A stretch of DNA of 64,000 nt. Origin: Wocania_A spongiicola (lineage in GTDB: Bacteria; Bacteroidota; Bacteroidia; Flavobacteriales; Flavobacteriaceae). The translations under genes were made by a program, and so were the position numbers. Numbering within the stretch: position 1 is the stretch's first letter; every line of letters starts with the position of its first letter. Positions 1-7,909 of this stretch are shown piece after piece. The DNA is taken from positions 1 through 64,000 of the forward strand of contig NZ_JAMFLZ010000002.1 of NCBI RefSeq assembly GCF_023502325.1. Reading direction: 5' to 3'. The notes under the pieces are model-generated. The model made no database searches. It was not told where the DNA came from and saw nothing but the letters and a program-made list of their open reading frames with translations.

Positions 1-21
1 GAAGAAGATTATATATGGTGT

Positions 22-603
22 TTATTCAGATTCTATTTCAACAATCATTTCAATTTCTACTGCTATATTTCCAGGAAGAGAACCCATTCCTACAGCTGCA
101 CGAGCATGTTTTCCACGCTCACCAAAAACTTCAACCATTAAATCAGAATAGCCATTTATGACAGCTGGATGATCTGTAAATTCCGGAGAAGCATTTACCA
201 TACCTAAAACTTTTACAATTCTTTTTACTTTGTTTAGATTACCAAGTGTAGCTTTAAGTACCGATAATTGATTTATTGCAGTAACCCTTGCTGCCTCATA
301 ACCCTGTTCTATTGTTAAATCTGATCCTAACTTTCCCGTTATATTTTCTCCGTTTGCTTGTAACGGCCCTTTTCCAGCTAAGAATATAAGATTACCAGTT
401 TTAACTGCATTTACATAGTTAGCAACAGGACTTGATGGCTCGCTTAAATTGATATTAAGCTTTTCTAAATTTGCCTCAGGATTGTAATCATCAGAAATAG
501 TTTGACTCACTTTGACTTCTTCGTTTTGTTCTTTTTTTTGTTCTGAACAACCTATAGAAAAAAGGAATACAATAGTGATACAAAATGTTTTAATGTTTTT
601 CAT
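22..603 (-). CDS. RidA-family lipoprotein (exported enamine/imine deaminase-like)
   Basis: Residues 1-19 form a lipoprotein signal peptide with lipobox FSIGC, so the protein should be membrane-anchored outside the cytoplasm. The remainder is a RidA/YjgF/UK114 domain. The C-terminal part HARAAVGMGSLPG...VEIE matches the family's signature, with the Arg that binds the carboxylate of the imine and the Glu in VEIE. RidA proteins hydrolyse enamines and imines released by PLP enzymes. It is the last gene of a seven-gene minus-strand run, 12 bp after the PLP enzyme, which fits that role. Cytosolic RidA is about 130 residues; the extra length here is the signal peptide plus a linker of about 30 residues. 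Substrate is unknown. Confidence 0.85.
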   Translation of the reverse strand: MKNIKTFCITIVFLFSIGCSEQKKEQNEEVKVSQTISDDYNPEANLEKLNINLSEPSSPVANYVNAVKTGNLIFLAGKGPLQANGENITGKLGSDLTIEQGYEAARVTAINQLSVLKATLGNLNKVKRIVKVLGMVNASPEFTDHPAVINGYSDLMVEVFGERGKHARAAVGMGSLPGNIAVEIEMIVEIESE

Positions 604-615
604 TTAGAATTATTA

Positions 616-1830
616 TTAAAAATTAGACAATACTTCTTTTAATCGCTGTGCAACTAATCTTTCTTGACCAGGTTCCATCATCCAAGTAGTAATACCAATT
701 TCTTTATCACTACCAACGGTTTCGATTGAAGGGTGACCATTCTTTAATTTGTTTCTAGCTTCTGATGGAGTCATTTTAATGATGTTTTGATTCCATTTCA
801 CTTTTAAAGAAGGCACATGGTTAGCATGTGGAGGAACGTGAATTTCAGTTTCTACACCATTTACGGATTTTGCACTGTCACTTATTAGCTTAATTTGATC
901 TTCCCACATTTTCCATTCTTTGGCATGATCTCTTTGTAAATATAATTCTAAGGCAACCAACATGCCTAAAACTTCTTCTTTGTTAACTTTCATACCTCTC
1001 CCAATAGTAGTACCGCGTGGTGGCGTATGAAGTCTTGCTGCTTCTATATACTTTCTTTTACCTAAAAGTAATCCAGCACTTTGTGGTCCTCTGATGCCTT
1101 TTCCACCTGAAAAACAAACTAAATCAAATCCCATTTTAGTAAACTTAAATAGATTTTCTACAGGTGGTACATCTGCAGCACAATCAATGAATGTAGGAAT
1201 ACCATGTTTTTTCCCTAAAGCAACAAACTCTTCGTGTTTTATTGGTCCGCTTTCAGTGTTAGCATTTAAAAACCAAAGCATAGCTGTTTTACTATTTATG
1301 GCTTTTTCTAGCTCTTTTGTGTTTTTTACATTTATTATTTTGGCTCCCGCATTAAGTAATGCATGGGTGTAACCTATATTATGAGATTCTTGAACTATAA
1401 CTTCATGTTTTAAACCAGTTACATCTGGAAGTTGTGCAACTTTTTCGTTATCCATACCTGCCATTATTCCTGCAACACCAATAGTCATTGCTCCAAAAGC
1501 TCCTGAGGATACTGTTGCATATTCGCAACCTAATAATTCGGCTATTCTTTCTCCTACTTTGTCATGCAATTCATCCAGATTAACATATTCAGTTGCTCCA
1601 TAACTAATAGCTTCTGTGACTTCTTTGTGCATTAATGATCCCGTCATAGAAGTATAAGTGCCTGCGGCATTAATAAACGTTCTAAGTCCTAATTCTTTAA
1701 AAAAATTGCGAGCTCCGGGTTCTAAAACTGTTTTACTAATTGACTGCCCATGTAACCATTCTGTGCCTAATAGACTACCTGCTAAAGGTAGCATAGAAAG
1801 CGTTTTTAATAAACTTCTTCGTGTTGCCAT
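616..1830 (-). CDS. Tat-exported SelA/DgaE-like PLP-dependent enzyme (probable ammonia lyase)
   Basis: This is a 404-residue fold-type I PLP enzyme of the SelA-like/DgaE group (class V aminotransferase-like). The probable PLP lysine is K244 in SGGKGIRGPQ, and the cofactor Asp lies in FIDCAAD (D216/D220). The N-terminus TRRSLLK followed by a hydrophobic stretch and HGQ is a good twin-arginine signal, so the folded holoenzyme is probably exported. Relatives include D-glucosaminate-6-phosphate ammonia lyase, and SelA-like partners are often coded next to EF0837-type amidohydrolases, as here. True selenocysteine synthase is unlikely: no selenium genes are nearby, and export would make no sense. 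It lies 18 bp after the Tat-RidA gene and 12 bp before the lipoprotein RidA gene. Confidence 0.8.
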   Translation of the reverse strand: MATRRSLLKTLSMLPLAGSLLGTEWLHGQSISKTVLEPGARNFFKELGLRTFINAAGTYTSMTGSLMHKEVTEAISYGATEYVNLDELHDKVGERIAELLGCEYATVSSGAFGAMTIGVAGIMAGMDNEKVAQLPDVTGLKHEVIVQESHNIGYTHALLNAGAKIINVKNTKELEKAINSKTAMLWFLNANTESGPIKHEEFVALGKKHGIPTFIDCAADVPPVENLFKFTKMGFDLVCFSGGKGIRGPQSAGLLLGKRKYIEAARLHTPPRGTTIGRGMKVNKEEVLGMLVALELYLQRDHAKEWKMWEDQIKLISDSAKSVNGVETEIHVPPHANHVPSLKVKWNQNIIKMTPSEARNKLKNGHPSIETVGSDKEIGITTWMMEPGQERLVAQRLKEVLSNF

Positions 1831-1848
1831 AATTTACTTTATTAATTG

Positions 1849-2331
1849 TTAATCAACTGCTGCAATACAATCCATTTCTACCAATGATTTTCCAGGTACA
1901 CCGCCATATGTTGCAACCGTAGTTCTAACTGGAGGATTTTTACCAAAACGCCCTCTGAACACTTCATTCATTCCTTTATAATCTTCTAAGTCATGTAGAT
2001 ATACATTCACTTTTAATACTTGCTCCATAGAAGAACCATTTTTCTCTAATCCTTTTTGAAGTTCTTTTAGAACGTGGTCGGTATGTGCTTTTATGTCTCC
2101 TTCAAAATGAGCTCCTTTACCTGCAATGTATAATGTGTTTCCATGTCTTACTGCTCCTGAGAATAAAGGGATGTCTTGATCATTTTCTGGTTTGTCTAGA
2201 ACTTGCTTTTTTGGATTTGATTCTTTTGCCAATGCATTATTTGACATGCCTAAGCCTAAAGCCCCAATTACAGCCATTCCCATTTTTTTTAAGGAAGACC
2301 TTCTACTTGTTTTGTTTTCTATGTTTTTCAT
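1849..2331 (-). CDS. RidA-family protein with Tat signal
   Basis: A 160-residue protein. Its first 36 residues contain SRRSSLKK, a hydrophobic segment and an ALA-KE cleavage site, which together make a twin-arginine signal peptide. The mature part of about 125 residues is a full RidA domain, with VRTTVATYGGVPG and VEMDCIA at the end. The substrate-binding Arg is present and the usual second acidic residue is Asp instead of Glu. RidA deaminates reactive enamines/imines to keto acids. The gene sits just upstream of the Tat-exported PLP enzyme in the same transcription direction, so both probably work in the periplasm. It differs clearly from the lipoprotein RidA in the same operon. Confidence 0.85.
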   Translation of the reverse strand: MKNIENKTSRRSSLKKMGMAVIGALGLGMSNNALAKESNPKKQVLDKPENDQDIPLFSGAVRHGNTLYIAGKGAHFEGDIKAHTDHVLKELQKGLEKNGSSMEQVLKVNVYLHDLEDYKGMNEVFRGRFGKNPPVRTTVATYGGVPGKSLVEMDCIAAVD

Positions 2332-2398
2332 TTGTTATAAATATTTAGTGAGTTATTCTGTTGCGCAAAATTTGAAATGATTTTGAAACTTACTAAAG

Positions 2399-3325
2399 CT
2401 ACCACATTCTCTTTTTTAGTAGTTCTTTTATTTGTTCTTTAGGTACGGGTAATTCATCTATATGATCATTAAGCCATTTTGAAAAATCTTTTTCAATGTC
2501 ATCAGTCCACTTGTTATCAATTTGTCCTGGACTATATACACCTTCTTTAAGTCTAGTGATTCCGAATAAATCACGTAATCTAACAACTTCTGAAGTAATC
2601 ACTATTTTTTCAGCTAAATGGGCTGGAATAAAAATAACACCTTCTCTTTTTGCTAAAACAATATCTCCTGGAAGCACTGTTACTGCTCCCATTCTTATGG
2701 GTGTATTTAAACTTAATAACATCACTTCAGTAAGGAATGATGGGTGCCAGTCTCTAACAAATGCGTTAAAGCCTTCAATTTTTGAAAGCCCTTCCATATC
2801 ACGACTTGAGGCATTAAATACAACTCCTGTTTTAGATTTAGCGTATATAGCGTTTCCTAAATTGTCACCAATTAATGTTCCGTCTACAATTTTTCCAAAA
2901 CAATCAGCAACATAAACATCGCCAGTAACTAACATATCTATTGGCCAGGAGTTAGTGTTTCCAACACGTCCGTCACGTTTCCCTTTCTTTTTAATTTGCT
3001 CTGCTACATCAGGCCTATTTGGCATGTATTGTGCTGTAAGTGCTCGACCAACAATTGGAATGTCCTCGTGCAAAGGTTTCCAATCACCTTCAAATTGATT
3101 ATGATAACCTTCATTTCTCAATACGCCCCAAGCCTCTTCAATAGCAACGCTTTTCATTCTTTCTAGAATATCATCGGAAACTTTTGGACGTCCATCAGGG
3201 AAACGTTCTCCTTCCCATAAGGGTGTAAGAAATATGGTTTGTTCTCGTGTGATAGTTTGAGAGAATGATATATTTATCATTAGTAAACATATTCCGAGTA
3301 AGGTTGTTAGTTTTATTCTTTTCAT
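2399..3325 (-). CDS. Exported RraA-family protein (HMG aldolase-like)
   Basis: A 308-residue protein with a Sec signal peptide (residues 1-22, ending SFSQT). The central part (about residues 80-235) is an RraA/4-hydroxy-4-methyl-2-oxoglutarate aldolase domain, with VADCFGKIVDGTLIGDNLG and the NASSRDMEG Arg-Asp motif. Family members are either RNase E regulators or metal-dependent aldolases/decarboxylases acting on 2-keto acids. Export, and the absence of an RNase E context, favour the enzyme reading. It is 67 bp upstream of the Tat-RidA gene and 17 bp downstream of the symporter gene, so it may cleave the keto acid made by the deaminating enzymes. The substrate is not readable from sequence. 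Confidence 0.8.
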   Translation of the reverse strand: MKRIKLTTLLGICLLMINISFSQTITREQTIFLTPLWEGERFPDGRPKVSDDILERMKSVAIEEAWGVLRNEGYHNQFEGDWKPLHEDIPIVGRALTAQYMPNRPDVAEQIKKKGKRDGRVGNTNSWPIDMLVTGDVYVADCFGKIVDGTLIGDNLGNAIYAKSKTGVVFNASSRDMEGLSKIEGFNAFVRDWHPSFLTEVMLLSLNTPIRMGAVTVLPGDIVLAKREGVIFIPAHLAEKIVITSEVVRLRDLFGITRLKEGVYSPGQIDNKWTDDIEKDFSKWLNDHIDELPVPKEQIKELLKKRMW

Positions 3326-3342
3326 ATTATTTTGTTTAAATA

Positions 3343-4443
3343 TTATTGATCTTCATCTGAAGTTATTTCTTTGTCTGAACTTTTATCTCTCCACCAGGTA
3401 GCCAATGATGAACCGGATATATTCATCCAAGGACCGAAAACTGCTGGTGCTAATCCTATTGTTGAAACTTTACCCATTTCTAGAGCAATTCCAGATGCAA
3501 GCCCTCCATTTTGCATTCCTACTTCTAGTGCTATTGTTCTACAATCTTGCTCACTCATTTTTAATGCACGACTACCCCAATATCCTAAGAAATAGCCTGC
3601 TATATTGTGAATGATGGCTGCCAATACTAGTAATAATCCTATTGTAAGCAAACTATCTCTTCCAGCTGCAGTAATTATTGTTATAATAAAAGCTATTCCA
3701 GCCATTGAAATTATTGGCATTGCTTTGTCTAACCATTTTACTTTACCGTGAAAGAAGTGGTTGAAAATTAACCCTATTATTATCGGTAGTATTACAATTT
3801 TTAATATACTAAGCATCATTGACCAGAAATCTATTGGTACAAATTGTCCGGCAAACACTTTCATTAATAGTGGTGTCATTAATGGGGCTAAAACTGTTGA
3901 TACAGCTGTAAGTGTTACTGATAATGCAAGGTTTGCTTTTGCTAGATATGCCATAACGTTTGATGCTAATCCACTAGGCGAAGACCCTACTAATACAACA
4001 CCAGCGGCAATTTCAGGAGCAAAGCCAAAAAGAGTTGCAATGCCAAAGCCTAAAACGGGCATTATAGTGAATTGACAAGCGAGTCCTACTAATACTCCTT
4101 TTGGCATTTTTACAACGCCTGCAAAGTCTTTCATACTCATTGCAGTTCCCATTCCAAACATAATGATTTGAAGCAATGGAACGATGAGTTTTTTTAGATT
4201 AAAACTCCCGACACTTGTAAAATATGTAGGGTAGTACATCGATACAGTTACAGTAGCAAAGATTAATATGGTAAATGAAAAGCCTTTAAATTTTTTGGTG
4301 CCTCTTACAGATAGCGCTAGAAGAAGAAAAAATAGCATAAGTGGTATGCCTGCATTGGACCCTTTTCCTACAGCTATCATTACGATAGTAATGGATAAAC
4401 AAATAAGCGCACTGATTAATAAAAATTTGAAAATTAATTTCAT
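3343..4443 (-). CDS. Bile acid:sodium symporter (BASS/SBF) family carrier
   Basis: A 366-residue hydrophobic protein with about ten membrane segments. The stretch GVVLVGSSPSGLASN followed by LAKANLALSVTLTAVST is the typical sodium-binding crossover region of the SBF family. Bacterial members move pantoate, pyruvate or other organic acids with sodium. It lies in the middle of the exported catabolic run, 17 bp before the RraA-like gene and 50 bp after the amidohydrolase gene. This suggests it brings the acid product of the extracytoplasmic reactions into the cell. A charged C-terminal tail follows the last helix. Confidence 0.88.
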   Translation of the reverse strand: MKLIFKFLLISALICLSITIVMIAVGKGSNAGIPLMLFFLLLALSVRGTKKFKGFSFTILIFATVTVSMYYPTYFTSVGSFNLKKLIVPLLQIIMFGMGTAMSMKDFAGVVKMPKGVLVGLACQFTIMPVLGFGIATLFGFAPEIAAGVVLVGSSPSGLASNVMAYLAKANLALSVTLTAVSTVLAPLMTPLLMKVFAGQFVPIDFWSMMLSILKIVILPIIIGLIFNHFFHGKVKWLDKAMPIISMAGIAFIITIITAAGRDSLLTIGLLLVLAAIIHNIAGYFLGYWGSRALKMSEQDCRTIALEVGMQNGGLASGIALEMGKVSTIGLAPAVFGPWMNISGSSLATWWRDKSSDKEITSDEDQ

Positions 4444-4493
4444 CTACATTTTAGTTTTAAGTATTCTGTTTTTTTTAACTAAGCTTTTTGAGA

Positions 4494-5744
4494 CTAATCA
4501 TTCCATAAGGTACTGGAATGACCATTTAGATCCCAAACGACTTTGCCTTCTCTTAGTGTTAACTCACAGGTCAACTTTTGAGTTCCGTTAATTTTAAACC
4601 CTTTAGTGTCTACAAACCCAAAATCACCCTTTGATAGTTTAAGTAAAGTAATATCGGCTACAGCCCCTTCAGATAAATGCCCTAAATCGGTTCTTTTGAT
4701 ATATTTTGCTGGACTCCAGGTAACACTTTTTATAACCTCTTCCAAAGGCATATTCATATTTAAAAATTTAGACATGATATTAGTGAGATCTTTCATACCT
4801 GCATTCATGCTTCCAGTATGCAAATCTGTACTCATAGAATTTGGCCAAAAACCTTGTTCTGTAGCTGGAACTGCCTGAGAGAACACAAAACTTCCTCCTC
4901 CATGACCAACATCGAAGACAATGCCTTTATTTTGAGCAATAAAGACATAAGGTCTAACTTTTCCTTTTTTATCAACTAAGGCGGTTCTACCTTTTACATT
5001 GGCATAACAATGGGTGAAAATGTCACCTGGTCTTAATTTTTCTAATAGTAACGTTTTCATACTTAATTCTGGGTCGCTACCTCCAAAATCTATCATAACA
5101 GGAATGTCTCCTATAGTTCCTGCTTTAATAGCAAGATTTGTAGGTTCCCAATTTGGGCCTGAATAATGTGCAAGTTTAACACCAACGATGATACCCGGAT
5201 ATTGCTTGGCTTTTTTTGCTGTAGCTTCAGGATCCATGTCTAATATATTTTGTTCAACAGATCCACCTTTCATTCCTGAGCCAATAATATTTAGAAATGA
5301 TAATACTCTGGTTTTGGATTGATCTATGGTTTGTTCTTTAAAAGTTTCAAAATTTTTCCATCCGGCACCACCAACATCAACAATAGTAGTAACGCCGCTT
5401 CTGAATGTAAAACCATCTGGAGGTAAACTGCTAAAACTATTACTCAAATAAGCTTTTCTTATGGTGCCGAAAAAATTGTGACCATGTATATCTATAAGGC
5501 CAGGAGTTACAAGAAGACCATTAGCATTTATAGTTTTTTTAGAACTAGTGCTAGAAATGTTAGGGGCTACTTTAGCAATTTTACCATCGGTAATAGCAAT
5601 ATCCATGATACCATTTATATTGTTTTTGGCGTCAATTACATGTCCTCCTTTTATTAAAACATCAAAATCCTGAGCTAAAGCTAGCGAACTAATGAGAAGG
5701 AGAAAGTAGGTGTTTACTAGAAAATATTTGTTTAATTTGATCAT
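4494..5744 (-). CDS. Exported amidohydrolase/deacetylase (EF0837/Atu3266-like)
   Basis: A 416-residue amidohydrolase-superfamily metal enzyme with a Sec signal peptide (LALA-QD, residues 1-25). Metal ligands are visible: HxH at H87/H89 in LIDIHGH, a Lys in VGVKLAHY, a His in FTHCYA, a His in VGHGGG and the catalytic Asp in STDLH. The layout matches the dihydroorotase-like deacetylase group (EF0837, Atu3266), whose members hydrolyse N-acetyl or O-acetyl acids and are commonly coded beside SelA-like PLP enzymes. It probably performs the first, deacylating step of the cluster outside the cytoplasm. The true substrate remains open. Confidence 0.85.
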   Translation of the reverse strand: MIKLNKYFLVNTYFLLLISSLALAQDFDVLIKGGHVIDAKNNINGIMDIAITDGKIAKVAPNISSTSSKKTINANGLLVTPGLIDIHGHNFFGTIRKAYLSNSFSSLPPDGFTFRSGVTTIVDVGGAGWKNFETFKEQTIDQSKTRVLSFLNIIGSGMKGGSVEQNILDMDPEATAKKAKQYPGIIVGVKLAHYSGPNWEPTNLAIKAGTIGDIPVMIDFGGSDPELSMKTLLLEKLRPGDIFTHCYANVKGRTALVDKKGKVRPYVFIAQNKGIVFDVGHGGGSFVFSQAVPATEQGFWPNSMSTDLHTGSMNAGMKDLTNIMSKFLNMNMPLEEVIKSVTWSPAKYIKRTDLGHLSEGAVADITLLKLSKGDFGFVDTKGFKINGTQKLTCELTLREGKVVWDLNGHSSTLWND

Positions 5745-5803
5745 ACTTAATTGATTTATATTAATTAGTGGTGGCAGATTTTTTACAATTTATAGCTGTA
5801 TCA

Positions 5804-7579
5804 TTAGTCATGACTGTGCTCTTGCTCAAGTTTGTTTCTCACTGCACTAACTTCATTTACTTCTATAGTTGACGCATTATTACCTAAATTTGTTCTAATA
5901 AATGTTAAAATACCTGCAACTTCTTCGTCTTTTAAAAAACTGTGTTGTGGCATTAAGCCGCTAAAAGACTCACCCTTAACCTCAATATTTCCTTTTAATC
6001 CTCTAAGAATAACTTTAATCAACCTTGCTTTATCTCCTGTAACCCATTCTGTATCAACTAAGGTTGGAAATCTTCCTCCTGCTCCATGACCATCATCTTG
6101 ATGACAAGCAGCACAATATTTAAGATATAGTTCATGTCCTCTTGAAACAATCTTTTTTCCAAACAATAAATTATCTTTTTCTTCATCGGGAGTTCTAATG
6201 TTAGTAGCTGATTTTCGTTCTTCCATAGCAGCAAGCTGTTTTTTTTCAAAGCTTGCTTTATCTCCTTTATACATAACTCGCCAAACTTTTCCTTGGTTAG
6301 AGTCGCTAATATATATGGAGCCATCTGGACCAGTTGAAATACCCATAGGCCTGTTGACTGCTCGATATACACTAACTATGGGATCCATTTGGGCAAAACC
6401 ATCTGCAAATATTTCCCATTCCCCGGTGGCTTTTCCATCTTTAAAAGGAACAAATCCAACAAAATAACCTGATTGGGGATATGGCGCTCTGTTGGTAGAG
6501 CCATGAAAGGCAATAAAAGCACCATTTTTATAACGTTCAGGAAGTTGGTCTCCGGTATAAAACATTAAATCATTAGGGGCCCAATGCCCTGGAAAACCAA
6601 TCACTGGATCATCACAAGATTCACATCTTCCTACAATTTTTCCATCTCCTCCATACTCTGGAGCTAATACTTTTTTATTTTGTAACTGATCATAATAACA
6701 ATATGGCCAACCAAAATCAGAACCTTCAGTAACCCTTATAAATTCTTCAGAAGGTAATAAAGCACTTTCCCATGGCGTATATCTTTCAGGAAAAAGGCGA
6801 TATAGGTCATCTCTTCCGTGGACTACTGCATATAACGTTTCATCAATTGGATTCCAGTCTAAACCTACAACACTTCTAATTCCTGTGGCAAATTTAAAAC
6901 CGTCTTTTTGAGTTTGCCCAGTTTTATTGGCGTCAAAGCGCCAAATGCCTCCATGATCTTCTAGTTGCGGGCAAGGGTCTATACCGGGAGATCCAGGCGT
7001 TCTTCCTTCAACTTGACAAGCATTTGAGGGACCTCCAAAAGCTACATACATATAGCCTTTATTATCAAAAGCAATGGGTTTAGCTATATGTTGGTGTTGT
7101 TTATGTGCATGGTCATCAACCATTACTATTTCTGGTTCTCTAGGTATAATATCTCCTTTTTTGTCTAATTTGTATCGATATACCACCAACTCAGAACTAT
7201 AATACAAATATCCGTTATATATTTTCATTGCAGTGGAATAACCACCTCTAGAACCAGAGCTTCGCTTTTTTAGGTTACCATATCTTTCTATAATGTCTGC
7301 TTTTCCGTTTTGAGTTGTATCCTTTAATATTGCAATTGCTTCTCCATTCTTTGAGTATCTTAAATTTACAAAGACGGTCCCAAACTTATTAACGGTAAGA
7401 TGTCTTGCTTTTCCTTCAATACTATCTACAACCACTATAGCTTCAAAATCATCAGGAATAAATAACCCTCCATTCTCAGGATCTCCTTGAGGCAGAGTTT
7501 TAGTTGGACTTTTAGCACATTGGGTGAAGCTACATGCTGCTAGTAGTACAAGTAGCATGATTTTTAATCGAAAATTCAT
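5804..7579 (-). CDS. L-sorbosone-dehydrogenase-like beta-propeller with C-terminal cytochrome c (lipoprotein)
   Basis: A 591-residue protein. The signal peptide has lipobox LLAAC (C16), so it should be a lipoprotein. Residues about 40-430 resemble the PQQ/sugar-dehydrogenase beta-propeller family (NHL-like WRFDANK, SDSNQGKVWRV). Residues about 480-560 are a class I cytochrome c with haem motif CAACH at 489-493 and a likely axial Met in GLMPQ (M543). Such fusions oxidise sugars or alcohols in the periplasm and pass electrons to the respiratory chain. It is probably the first gene of the seven-gene run, 59 bp before the amidohydrolase. Its substrate could be the same compound or an unrelated sugar. 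Confidence 0.8.
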   Translation of the reverse strand: MNFRLKIMLLVLLAACSFTQCAKSPTKTLPQGDPENGGLFIPDDFEAIVVVDSIEGKARHLTVNKFGTVFVNLRYSKNGEAIAILKDTTQNGKADIIERYGNLKKRSSGSRGGYSTAMKIYNGYLYYSSELVVYRYKLDKKGDIIPREPEIVMVDDHAHKQHQHIAKPIAFDNKGYMYVAFGGPSNACQVEGRTPGSPGIDPCPQLEDHGGIWRFDANKTGQTQKDGFKFATGIRSVVGLDWNPIDETLYAVVHGRDDLYRLFPERYTPWESALLPSEEFIRVTEGSDFGWPYCYYDQLQNKKVLAPEYGGDGKIVGRCESCDDPVIGFPGHWAPNDLMFYTGDQLPERYKNGAFIAFHGSTNRAPYPQSGYFVGFVPFKDGKATGEWEIFADGFAQMDPIVSVYRAVNRPMGISTGPDGSIYISDSNQGKVWRVMYKGDKASFEKKQLAAMEERKSATNIRTPDEEKDNLLFGKKIVSRGHELYLKYCAACHQDDGHGAGGRFPTLVDTEWVTGDKARLIKVILRGLKGNIEVKGESFSGLMPQHSFLKDEEVAGILTFIRTNLGNNASTIEVNEVSAVRNKLEQEHSHD

Positions 7580-7909
7580 AAATAATATTTAATAGCCGTA
7601 TTACAAGTAGGAGAAATACAAATGGTTGGTTTATATGTAACACTTTTTGGGACTATTAATATATTCAGTAAAAACCTCTGATAGAATTCAATTTGGAATC
7701 TTTTTAAAGATACTAAAAATTAAATGTATCATTAAATTTTTTCTACGAATGCAAAGTATTTGGTTACGCTAGTGGTGTTTAAGCCTACGAACTACATATT
7801 ATATTTGTGTAGATAAAACTTTTATATCCTTATTAGAGTATAATGTGATATGTAAAGGTGTTAGGTTACCCTATTGTAATCAGATTTAAACCTTTTAAAA
7901 CGAAGAGTG
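7580..7909. other. Intergenic stretch without recognised feature
   Basis: A 330-bp AT-rich gap between two minus-strand genes. It should hold the promoter of the seven-gene run, but I saw no exact TAnnTTTG on the minus strand, no credible terminator and no open frame of note. Confidence 0.5.

Noticed and set aside
616..1830. Annotation as selenocysteine synthase SelA
   Set aside because: No selB, selD or tRNA-Sec is seen, a Tat signal is present, and the neighbours are catabolic.
2399..3325. Annotation as RNase E inhibitor RraA
   Set aside because: The protein has a Sec signal peptide and lies in a catabolic operon, so contact with cytosolic RNase E is unlikely.
6058..6372. 104-residue minus-strand open frame inside the sorbosone-dehydrogenase-like gene
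   Set aside because: It is an out-of-frame shadow of the real coding sequence, with no domain features of its own.
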